From Sedimentisphaerales bacterium (GTDB taxonomy: Bacteria; Planctomycetota; Phycisphaerae; Sedimentisphaerales; Anaerobacaceae): a stretch of DNA of 34,526 nt. Position numbers and translations under genes: made by a program. The stretch is from contig JAUVXL010000012.1 of the NCBI GenBank assembly GCA_030603595.1, forward strand, positions 1-34,526, read 5' to 3'. The notes under the pieces were generated by a model. That model was given only the letters and a program-made list of their open reading frames with translations. It was not told the origin of the DNA and searched no databases. Shown here piece by piece: positions 1 through 6,830 of this stretch; positions within the stretch are counted from its first letter, which is position 1, and every line of letters starts with the position of its first letter.

Positions 1-23
1 AAGCGGGGATCCAAGGACAAAAG

Positions 24-53
24 ACTGGATTCCTGCTTTCGCAGGAATGACAG
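24..53. repeat. dispersed palindromic repeat (REP-like)
   Basis: A short perfect hairpin, TTCCTGC at 30-36 and GCAGGAA at 41-47, lies inside the context TGGATTCC...GGAATGACA. The same sequence type occurs twice more at 9756-9828. Such TGGATTCCCGC-type palindromes are dispersed in many bacterial genomes; no protein is implied. Confidence 0.6.
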
Positions 54-104
54 ATTCTCCATATTGCCCATTTTGCCTAAATAACAAATTCCTATACCAT
101 CAAG

Positions 105-239
105 TTGAAAGGTTTGAAGAGGGCTAAGCGGGCGCAGAAGAAGTTAGAGCATGAATGTTCCCGGATTGTCAGCTACTTGATAGATAAAGCACACCAGAGA
201 ATATCCAACCAAATCAAAGAGCAAAGAGAGTCAAAGTGA
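105..239 (+). CDS. tiny basic ORF, possible 5'-truncated gene remnant
   Basis: An open frame of 44 codons from a TTG at 105 to TGA at 237-239. It encodes a very basic, helix-prone peptide rich in Lys, Arg and Gln. The frame is open back to 81 without an ATG, and I see no good Shine-Dalgarno before the TTG, so it may be the 3' end of a gene whose start was lost near the palindromic repeat at 24-53. Its stop overlaps a GTG that opens the next small frame (GTGA). I do not recognise a family. It could be chance coding. Confidence 0.25.
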   Translation: MKGLKRAKRAQKKLEHECSRIVSYLIDKAHQRISNQIKEQRESK

Positions 240-319
240 GCCCGAGAAGTGAGTTTTACTTGGATATTCTGGAACACATATTGGAAAGGACATTAGCAAT
301 AATTGAAAGACATTTTTAA
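236..319 (+). CDS. tiny ORF coupled by GTGA overlap
   Basis: A 27-codon frame starts with GTG at 236, overlapping the TGA of the preceding small frame, and ends at TAA 317-319. The peptide is amphipathic with an acidic-hydrophobic centre (FYLDILEHILERTLAII). The overlap is the arrangement used for translational coupling, but the length and missing family resemblance keep this weak. It lies directly upstream of the HTH regulator gene. Confidence 0.2.
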   Translation: MSPRSEFYLDILEHILERTLAIIERHF

Positions 320-400
320 GAATATGAATGAATCGGTATGGCCCAGATTCGAGGGGTCCTATCGATTGTTTTCGAGATTTAACATAGGGAATTGTATATT

Positions 401-760
401 ATGAGTAGTGTAAAAAATGACAAATCGTTTTATCCTACGGTTTCTACCAACGTCGTGAACTATCTGCGAGATCAGGACATGACACTAAAAGAGATTGCCG
501 GACTGATGGATGTAAGTGAATCATTTATTAGTCGGGTGCGTAATGGGCATCGCAGCTTGACCCTGCAGCATTTAGAGCGATTGGAGAAGGTCCTTGGAAA
601 GCCATTGAGTATAATACTCATGGAGGCTACACCTGTCGAAGCTACACCAAGGGAGTTAGCTACACTCTATGCTGCATTTCGGGCCTTTATGGCTAAGCTC
701 GGAGAGGTAGTTGAGAGTGATACCTCTGATTCAACGGATAGCCATGCTGTAGTGGCATAG
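401..760 (+). CDS. XRE-family helix-turn-helix regulator
   Basis: A 119-residue predicted DNA-binding protein. Residues about 28-66 (MTLKEIAGLMDVSESFISRV followed by NGHRSLTLQHLERLEKVLG) form a typical Cro/CI-type HTH: helix, turn at DVSES, recognition helix SFISRVRNG. The rest is an acidic C-terminal tail without a recognised domain. I choose the ATG at 401 because AGGGA at 386-390 is well spaced from it; the upstream TTG at 392 sits right against that ribosome site. A strong terminator follows, so it is probably transcribed alone or with the small frames upstream. No partner toxin or phage gene is adjacent. Target unknown. Confidence 0.8.
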   Translation: MSSVKNDKSFYPTVSTNVVNYLRDQDMTLKEIAGLMDVSESFISRVRNGHRSLTLQHLERLEKVLGKPLSIILMEATPVEATPRELATLYAAFRAFMAKLGEVVESDTSDSTDSHAVVA

Positions 761-805
761 TGATTTCTTGCCTGACGCATTGATGTTAGCGATGAAAAGT
801 ACATC

Positions 806-846
806 AAGCCCTCGATGCAACTAAGATGCGCATCGAGGGCTTTTGC
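806..846 (+). terminator. intrinsic terminator after the HTH gene
   Basis: A perfect 13-bp stem, AAGCCCTCGATGC (806-818) with GCATCGAGGGCTT (830-842), has an 11-nt loop. The T-run is 841-844, followed by a T-rich stretch. Its position 45 nt past the HTH stop fits termination of that gene. Confidence 0.85.
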
Positions 847-890
847 TTATATGTGAGATGTAGAGCATCCTGATAAAAAGGGCGCAGACA

Positions 891-1223
891 ATGAGAAGCT
901 TTGAGAGAATGGTTGCTGTTGGTATGATCATGATATTGCTTGGCGTGGGACAGGTGAAGGCCGCAGCGGTGTTGAAGATTTTGTCTGAGTATGGTTGTGG
1001 GCGGGCTACGGCTTATTCTGAGTTCAATAAGATTGTCAGTATCGGCTCGAAGACGCATGTTTCGTGGCTGGATTCGGAGGGTGGTAAGTTCCTGGTTAAG
1101 ATTGCGATGCTTGATCGCAAGAGTAAGAGATGGTCGGCGGTTTATACTGTGGGAGAAGCTTTCGATAATCATGGCGGGCCTTCTTTGACTTGTGACAGCG
1201 TCGGGTATTTGCATATCGTCTAG
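891..1223 (+). pseudogene. N-terminal fragment of a secreted BNR-repeat-like protein
   Basis: 110 residues. A signal peptide is visible at residues 1-25 (basic MRSFER, hydrophobic core VAVGMIMILLGVG, cleavage after KA). The following part resembles the first blades of BNR/sialidase-like beta-propellers: THVSWLDSEGGKFLVKIA, then DNHGGPSLTCDSVGYLHIV. That last motif normally continues with tyrosines and many more blades, but here it meets TAG at 1221-1223, and I cannot follow the propeller in any frame after it. An AAGGG site about 9 nt before the ATG at 891 shows that the 5' end is intact. I read it as a decayed gene; a real short secreted protein is less likely. Confidence 0.6.
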
Positions 1224-1261
1224 TATTCCTCTCTGGGAGGTAAACCGTCTTGATTTGAGCA

Positions 1262-1337
1262 TAATGTCGTTGGACGCGCCCACTACATTTTGAGGTATGA
1301 GAAAAAGCAATGCAGCTATAAGAAACTCCCTTTTCAT
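1262..1337 (-). pseudogene. severed 5' end of a secreted-protein gene
   Basis: On the minus strand an ATG at 1337, preceded by AGGGG at 1346-1350 with good spacing, opens a clear signal peptide (MKREFLIAALLFLIPQNVVG, then A-SND). After about 25 residues the frame runs antisense into the BNR-like fragment and loses protein character. It looks like the start of a secreted-protein gene, downstream in the same direction as the beta-helix gene at 1414-3017, cut off when the BNR fragment became joined to it. The exact junction is not defined; the lower boundary given is approximate. Confidence 0.4.
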
Positions 1338-1413
1338 AATATTAGCCCCTTGATAATTACATAAGTAATGTGATGGTTCTTGTAGCATCCCCTTATAGTC
1401 CTGAAGCAAACCT

Positions 1414-2526
1414 CTATGGAATTACCTCAATAGCCACCGAGACAGGGTCTCGCAGAACCCCATCTGTACAGCTTGCCTCTACTGAGGCAGATATTAATTC
1501 ACCAGATACACAATAGATTCCAGGGATAATCAGAACTCCGCTATCGCTAAGCATACTCCAGAGTTTATAATAGCTCACGCTTTCTCCTGGAGGAAGAGTA
1601 CCAAAACTTATTGCCGGATTAACTTGCTTTGGCCATCCCCACACTAATGTTTCACCCTCATTTACTTCAAAATAGCACTGTTGCAGGTTTCCAAATCTAA
1701 ATGTCACATCTTCATCTCCCAAATTAGTCACTCGATACAACATCTCAACATTCTCTCCCAACCGGTAAACAGACTTGTCAGTTTGCATGTAGTATTCAAT
1801 GCAACCCTTAACTATTGAATTAGAATTGACCGGCGTATTGCCCCCCAGCCAAAGCCAATGCAACGCCATGATCCGAATATCCAGGAAATTGACCGAGCAA
1901 TCGCCGTTTATATCACCCGCCACGATGGTCTCACACAGCAACTCGCCGAAGTACGACTTGCTCGCCTCTGTCGTTCCGCCATAAGCGCCCATATTGATTC
2001 GCCCGCCATTTGGGAAAGGCTCTGCGCCGATAGGCGCCATCGGGTCACCCGCATCAATACAAGGACTCGTCAGATCGTCTATGATCCAGGCCTGCGATGC
2101 AGGCTCCCATCTGCCGCTCTGTGATTTCAGGTGGTAGTCGGCCTTGCATGGATCGGCAAAACACGGATCGTTGTCGATATTACCCGCTCCCGTATATCCC
2201 TCTTCGACATTGCTGTAGGAGACGGTTACAGTGCCGGATGAATCCCCTGATGATATTCCCGGATTGGTCGGAGAAGTGTTGTCACGCATAATGCAGTTAG
2301 TCACTGCTACATCCCCCTCGACACGCACGCCGCCGCCTTCCCGGCCGGCCGAGTTGCCGACGATGGTGCAGTTGCTGACTCTACTCCAACGCCCAGTTAA
2401 ATAAATGCCGCCTCCGTAGTAACGCTCTGCGGTATTGCCGATGATGATACAATTCTCAATTCTCATCGTACAGTTGTAGAGTCCAATGCCGCCCCCAGAT
2501 ATTGCAGCGGTGTTGTCGCTGATCAC
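1414..2526 (-). CDS. C-terminal part of secreted beta-helix protein with dockerin and BsuPI-like domains (frameshifted)
   Basis: 370 residues continuing the gene that starts at 3017. Residues 1-115 are right-handed beta-helix coils with repeated NCxIxxN...GGG patterns. Residues 204-226 are one dockerin-like calcium loop (GDINGDCSVNFLDIRIMALHW), as in secreted planctomycete proteins. Residues about 245-365 resemble the BsuPI (intracellular proteinase inhibitor) beta-sandwich: MLYRVTNLGDEDVTFRF, then a PPGESVSYYKLW strand. The nominal GTG start at 2526 overlaps the stop of the upstream frame, but the beta-helix is continuous across the junction. The break is therefore a one-base loss in the C6 tract at 2541-2546; adding one base restores ...GGGALRNCVISDN. 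Role: cell-surface or extracellular; substrate unknown. Confidence 0.75.
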   Translation of the reverse strand: MISDNTAAISGGGIGLYNCTMRIENCIIIGNTAERYYGGGIYLTGRWSRVSNCTIVGNSAGREGGGVRVEGDVAVTNCIMRDNTSPTNPGISSGDSSGTVTVSYSNVEEGYTGAGNIDNDPCFADPCKADYHLKSQSGRWEPASQAWIIDDLTSPCIDAGDPMAPIGAEPFPNGGRINMGAYGGTTEASKSYFGELLCETIVAGDINGDCSVNFLDIRIMALHWLWLGGNTPVNSNSIVKGCIEYYMQTDKSVYRLGENVEMLYRVTNLGDEDVTFRFGNLQQCYFEVNEGETLVWGWPKQVNPAISFGTLPPGESVSYYKLWSMLSDSGVLIIPGIYCVSGELISASVEASCTDGVLRDPVSVAIEVIP

Positions 2527-3017
2527 GCAGTTTCGCAGCGCCCCCCTCCGGTTAGCGAGCGCACTGCCCCTCCGTACCCGGAGGAAGCCCTGTTAGCAAC
2601 GAATCGGCAATTCTCAATGATCGGGCTGCTCTTAGAACAGTACAGCCCCCCGCCATCGTCGGCGTATCCGTTTGTGATAGTAAAGCCGATTATTGCAGAA
2701 TTGGCGTCCTCCCTGGAGTGGAAATAGAACCCCCGATGACCGTCAGATTCCGTCCCGTTGCAGTCGATAATACATGTTTCCGGCCCGTTCTCGGATTTGA
2801 CTGTGATAGCCTTGCCGTGAAAGTCAATATCGCGATTACCGTCTCCGGTATAGATCCCATCCGCCACCAGGACCGTATCGCCGTTATTAGAATCGTTGAT
2901 AGCCGCCTGAATAGTGGAAAAATCCCCCGCCCCATCGTCATCGACGGTGATAATCCTGGCTTGAGAGGCCGCAATCCCCGCCAGAATCGCCGCAATCGCA
3001 ATAATCGCCCGCTTCAT
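2523..3017 (-). CDS. N-terminal part of the same secreted beta-helix protein
   Basis: About 164 residues beginning at ATG 3017, chosen because AAAGGG in the minus strand sits 6-7 nt upstream; an earlier in-frame ATG at 3032 contains that ribosome site. Residues 1-25 are a signal peptide (MKRAIIAIAAILAGIAASQA). Next comes the start of a pectate-lyase-like beta-helix: IITVDDDGAGDFSTIQAAIN, GDTVLVADGIYTG, then coils ending with GGAVRSLTGGG. The frame breaks at the poly-G (C6 on plus, 2541-2546) and stops within a few codons. The rest of the protein is encoded at 1414-2526. Whether the frameshift is real, phase-variable or a sequencing error cannot be told from one sequence. Confidence 0.75.
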   Translation of the reverse strand: MKRAIIAIAAILAGIAASQARIITVDDDGAGDFSTIQAAINDSNNGDTVLVADGIYTGDGNRDIDFHGKAITVKSENGPETCIIDCNGTESDGHRGFYFHSREDANSAIIGFTITNGYADDGGGLYCSKSSPIIENCRFVANRASSGYGGAVRSLTGGGRCETA

Positions 3018-3163
3018 TGTTAGCCCTTTCACCGAAAATTCCCAGTAGCAACAACTATTTTACCATCGAATTGGCGAGGTGCAAGCCTTTTTTCCAAATT
3101 ATAGTAATTTTTTCTTCCCTTTCGCGGGGAAGGGGCGGAGTATGTGAGGCGGGCTGGCTCGTT

Positions 3164-3200
3164 AAACGCACGGCCAGGATAGCCGTGCCACTTCTCACAC
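3164..3200 (-). repeat. partial copy of the GTGTGAGAAGTGGCACGG element
   Basis: On the minus strand this segment reads GTGTGAGAAGTGGCACGG, then CTATCCTGGCCGTGCG. It matches the left end of the longer element at 6511-6654 with one visible difference. It holds the GCACGGC/GCCGTGC hairpin but lacks the rest of the element. It sits between the two decayed surface-protein genes. Confidence 0.6.
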
Positions 3201-3205
3201 GCGCT

Positions 3206-4261
3206 CTAATGGGCTAAAGCGGAGGCCTCTTCGGGGGCGAGGGCTCGGTTGTAGATGCGGATATCGTCGATGAGGCCCTGGAAGAAGCTCGTTGAGGCAA
3301 GGGTGTTTGCGGCGCCGAAGTACAGTCCACCGGTGGCGCTCGTCAGCTCGCCCTGAGCTTCGATATCTTCTGCAACCTCTGCTCCGTCGGCGTAAAGTCT
3401 TCTGTGCGAACCGTCCCATACGACCACAATCCGATGCCAGTCGCCGTCGGTGATTACGAATTCCGAGATCAGCGGGAGTTTGCCTCGGCCCGGCGGCCTT
3501 AGACTGGTCATGAGTTTGCCGGTGGATGGTTCGGCTGCAATCCAGTCCACGCCGGTTCCGTCGCCATCGGTCTGCGATATGACTACCTCCGCCGGCTCGC
3601 CAGACTTTATCCAGGCGGCGGCGGAGAACGGTCCCTCGGCCGGGTCGAGGCCGAAGTTGGTGCTGATATAGGCGCTGCTTCCATCCAGTTCAATTGCTCC
3701 GTCCACCTCTCCGCCGGTGGGTCGCCAGGTCCCGGAGCCGTTCAATGTGCCGTTGTTGCCTGCGATGCTGTCCTCGGCGGCGGTCATGCCGGTGGATTCG
3801 TCGAGCTTGAAGTGGGCGGCAAGGCCCAAGTCGAGCGTTAGAGGTGCGATGCTCTCTATCCAGTTGCCGGCCAGCGCTGATACGTCGAGATAATCAACGG
3901 TTTCGTCTTCGTCAATATCGCCCAGCAGTGCCGGGCCGGTTTCGAGCCAGAGCTTGGCCAGAATAGAGAAATCGACGCCATCGACGCGGCAATCTCTGTC
4001 GATGTCGCCTTCGAGCACGGCGTCTTCGTCGATGCCGATTCTGCCGCATCCGGCGAGGAAGGACTGGCCTCCGACGTGGCAGAGGCGGGCGATTTGGGGA
4101 TCTGTCAGGGGGACGTCGAAGACGGCGACCTCGTCAATCATGCCATTAAAGTAGCGATTGTCTGCGTCATTGAAAGCGCCTATCTTGACGTTGTCGCCAT
4201 CGAATTGCAAAGTTCCGCCGAGCTTACCGCCCGTGGGCTGCCAGAGCGGATCGCCATGCAT
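3206..4261 (-). CDS. LamG / dockerin-repeat protein lacking its N-terminus
   Basis: 351 residues. Residues 1-27 match the early part of a LamG (concanavalin-like) domain (GDPLWQPTGGKLGGTLQFDG). Residues 28-60 match the last strands of such a domain (DNRYFNGMIDEVAVFD), so the middle of LamG-1 is missing. Two dockerin-like loops follow at about 85-107 (GDIDRDCRVDGVDFSIL) and 114-136. A complete second LamG domain occupies about 145-351. There is no signal peptide, although relatives are secreted. Oddly, AAGGAGG lies 5 nt before the ATG at 4261, an ideal ribosome site, so the start signals appear kept while the signal peptide and domain body were deleted. Possibly a non-functional remnant. Confidence 0.65.
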   Translation of the reverse strand: MHGDPLWQPTGGKLGGTLQFDGDNVKIGAFNDADNRYFNGMIDEVAVFDVPLTDPQIARLCHVGGQSFLAGCGRIGIDEDAVLEGDIDRDCRVDGVDFSILAKLWLETGPALLGDIDEDETVDYLDVSALAGNWIESIAPLTLDLGLAAHFKLDESTGMTAAEDSIAGNNGTLNGSGTWRPTGGEVDGAIELDGSSAYISTNFGLDPAEGPFSAAAWIKSGEPAEVVISQTDGDGTGVDWIAAEPSTGKLMTSLRPPGRGKLPLISEFVITDGDWHRIVVVWDGSHRRLYADGAEVAEDIEAQGELTSATGGLYFGAANTLASTSFFQGLIDDIRIYNRALAPEEASALAH

Positions 4262-4446
4262 CCCAACCTCCTTTTCTTAATCACGGGCAAGACCCAATAC
4301 GAAAGGACCGCCGGAATTTTTTGCAATTACACAACATATACATCATACCAAAGCCGCCGGACGGATTCAAGCGAAAACTGCGATTGGACGGCGGTGACGC
4401 CGTGTTTTCGGTTGATGCGGCGTGCGTCAGGTGTTAATCTGCCGGT

Positions 4447-5286
4447 ATGTTGAAGATCGCGACGTGTCAATTTGCGGTAGGACGCTCGGTAGTGCGGAAC
4501 TCACGGGCTATATGTGAGTTTATGCGCAGGGCGAGCCGGGCCGGGGCCGATATTGTGCATTTCTCCGAATGTACGCTCAGCGGTTACGTCGGGACGGATT
4601 TTCCCAACTTCAAGGGGTATGACTGGGATTTGCTCAGGGCCGAGACCGAGAAGGTGATGATGCTTGCGGGAGAGTTGGGCTTGTGGGTCGTTCTGGGCAG
4701 TACGCACAGGCTGACCGAGCCAAACAAGCCTTACAACAGCCTGTACTTGATTAACCATAAGGGCAAGATCGCAGATAGATACGACAAGCGGTTTTGCACT
4801 CCGGGTGATTTGCGCCGGCTGACGCCCGGTAACAGATTCGTAAATTTCACTATCAAAGACGTGAAATGCTCGCTGCTTATATGCTTCGATTTGCGATTCC
4901 CGGAGCTTTATCGCGAACTCTACAAAGATGGCGTCGATTGCATCCTGCAGTCGTTCTATAACGCCAGGCAGAGCGGACCGAGCGTGCATACCCATATTAT
5001 GCGGCAGACGATACAGTGCCGGGCGGCGACGAACCATTTCTGGGTCAGTATGGCGAATGCAAGCGGGTATTATTCGCCTTATCCATCGTGCTTCATTCAG
5101 CCGGACGGGATGATTGTCAGCCAGTTGAGGTCCAACCGCCCAGGCATGATCGTCAACACCGTCGATTTGAAAAGAAAATTCTACGACCCGATGAAAGAAT
5201 TCAGGGACATGGCGATTGGCGGAATCTTCAACAACGGCCCCGCAGCCAATGACGACCCACGTTCAAAAGATACGAAGAGTTTATGA
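4447..5286 (+). CDS. carbon-nitrogen hydrolase (nitrilase superfamily)
   Basis: 279 residues, the usual size. The Glu-Lys-Cys catalytic triad is visible as E41 (VHFSECTLSGY), K114 (DKRF) and C146 (LLICFDLRFPE). The family hydrolyses or condenses C-N bonds of amides, nitriles or carbamoyl compounds in the cytoplasm. The substrate cannot be assigned; the motif around the Cys suits the amidase/N-carbamoylase side of the superfamily better than true nitrilases. The ATG at 4447 begins a normal first strand (LKIATCQFAV); the ribosome site is weak. argJ starts 20 nt after the stop, so the two are probably co-transcribed, which hints at but does not prove a role in amino-acid metabolism. Confidence 0.85.
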   Translation: MLKIATCQFAVGRSVVRNSRAICEFMRRASRAGADIVHFSECTLSGYVGTDFPNFKGYDWDLLRAETEKVMMLAGELGLWVVLGSTHRLTEPNKPYNSLYLINHKGKIADRYDKRFCTPGDLRRLTPGNRFVNFTIKDVKCSLLICFDLRFPELYRELYKDGVDCILQSFYNARQSGPSVHTHIMRQTIQCRAATNHFWVSMANASGYYSPYPSCFIQPDGMIVSQLRSNRPGMIVNTVDLKRKFYDPMKEFRDMAIGGIFNNGPAANDDPRSKDTKSL

Positions 5287-5305
5287 AAGAATAGGAATTT
5301 GAAAG

Positions 5306-6508
5306 ATGTCGAATGAGAGTATTACTGCGCCGCGGGGTTTCTTGGCGGCGGGGGTGGCTTGCGGGATTAAGAAGTCGGGTAATCTGGATTTGGGATTGAT
5401 TGTCTGTCCGACCGGGGCCAAGGCGGCGGCGGTCTTTACGACCAATAAGGTCGTATCGGCGGCGGTGCAGGTCTGCAAACAGCACGTTAAGAGCGGTGAG
5501 ATTCAGGCGGTTGTGGTCAATTCGGGAAATGCCAATACTTGCACCGGCCAAAAGGGCCTTGATAATGCAATAAAGATGTGTACGGCTGTGGCTAAAGAGA
5601 TTGAGGCTGAGCCTGGCAAGGTGCTCGTTGCCTCGACGGGGATTATCGGAGAGCAGTTGCCTGTAAGGAAAATAACGGCTGGGATTCCAAGGGCGGCGGC
5701 GAAGCTCTCTGCCTCTGCCTCGGCGGGGCTGGATTTCGCCGAAGCGATAATGACGACGGACACGCGGCCCAAGCAAGCCGTGCGCAAGCTCAAAGTATCC
5801 GGCTGCGAGGTTACGATAGCGGGGACGGTCAAGGGGGCGGGGATGATTGGGCCCAATATGGCGACCACGCTTTCGTTTATCACGACGGACGCAGCGATAA
5901 GCAAGCCCCTGTTAGGAAAGGCCTTGAAACGGGCGGTGGGCGATTCGCTCAATAAGCTCACGGTTGACGGCCATCAGAGCACGAATGATACGTGCATGAT
6001 TCTTGCCTCCGGTCTGGCGGGCAATCGTCCGATAACGAGCCCGTGCCCGCGGTATAAGAGGCTTGCGAAGGCATTGGTGGAATTGTGCGACGATCTGACC
6101 CGGCAGATGGCGCACGACGCCGAAGGGGCCACGCGGATATTTAAGGTTGTTGTAAAAGGGGCGGCTACGAAGGCCGACGCCGCCAAGGCTGCCCGGGCTG
6201 TGGCGGATTATCCGCTTGTCAAATGCGCGGTGCACGGCGGCGATCCCAATTGGGGCAGGATAATCTGCGCGGTCGGCTCGGCGGGCGTGAAGCTCAATCC
6301 GGATAAGCTCTCCTGCAAGCTCGACGACATTACGGTCTTCAAGAACGGCGCCCCGAGAAAATTCGATGTGAAGAAGGCCAGCCGAGTCGTTTCACAGAAA
6401 GAACATAGAATTACCGTGGATTTGGGGGCGGGCAAGGCCAGCGATTTTTGCTACGGATGCGATTTGAGCGCTGAGTATGTAAGTATTAACGCCGACTACC
6501 ATACTTAG
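5306..6508 (+). CDS. argJ: bifunctional ornithine acetyltransferase / N-acetylglutamate synthase ArgJ
   Basis: 400 residues. ArgJ moves the acetyl group from N-acetylornithine to glutamate in the cyclic arginine pathway; many members also use acetyl-CoA. The precursor cuts itself before a threonine that becomes the nucleophile. Here the motif is KGAGMIGPNMATTLSF with A186-T187, where T187 is the predicted new N-terminus of the beta chain. Other family signatures are VVNSGNANTCTG (about 70-81), DGHQSTNDT and VHGGDPNWGRI. The C-terminus is full length. The ATG at 5306 is preceded by AGGA and GAAAG. It follows the nitrilase-family gene by 20 nt. No other arg gene lies nearby apart from argS, which is a translation gene. 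Confidence 0.95.
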   Translation: MSNESITAPRGFLAAGVACGIKKSGNLDLGLIVCPTGAKAAAVFTTNKVVSAAVQVCKQHVKSGEIQAVVVNSGNANTCTGQKGLDNAIKMCTAVAKEIEAEPGKVLVASTGIIGEQLPVRKITAGIPRAAAKLSASASAGLDFAEAIMTTDTRPKQAVRKLKVSGCEVTIAGTVKGAGMIGPNMATTLSFITTDAAISKPLLGKALKRAVGDSLNKLTVDGHQSTNDTCMILASGLAGNRPITSPCPRYKRLAKALVELCDDLTRQMAHDAEGATRIFKVVVKGAATKADAAKAARAVADYPLVKCAVHGGDPNWGRIICAVGSAGVKLNPDKLSCKLDDITVFKNGAPRKFDVKKASRVVSQKEHRITVDLGAGKASDFCYGCDLSAEYVSINADYHT

Positions 6509-6510
6509 AG

Positions 6511-6654
6511 TGTGTGTGAGAAGTGGCACGGCCATCCTGGCCGTGCGTTTCACTATGTAGTCCGCTCGTGGGAAAACGACCAATTGCAGGGTCGGGATGA
6601 CCCTGCGACGCATGGGCAAGATGCCCATGCCACGATAGAACGGCTTCTCACACA
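6511..6654. repeat. composite inverted-repeat element (MITE-like) after argJ
   Basis: About 144 bp bounded by an 11-bp inverted repeat, TGTGTGAGAAG (6513-6523) and CTTCTCACACA (6644-6654). Inside are three hairpins: GCACGGCC/GGCCGTGC (6527-6546), CAGGGTC/GACCCTG and CATGGGC/GCCCATG. Its left end recurs at 3164-3200. It has no coding capacity of its own. It may also serve as the transcription end of argJ. Confidence 0.6.
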
Positions 6655-6830
6655 GGTTATTAGGCTTTTCTGATTCATTCTCATTTTTGTCGGCGATTCG
6701 CAATTCTTTACTTGCCTTAGTCCGCAGAATCTGTTTTACTACCGGTTCTTTTTAATCGGACACAGGACAGTCTTGTCAACATCGGTACGGATGGAAGTTG
6801 TAAACGGGTTGAATAAAAGGAGCAGACAAA

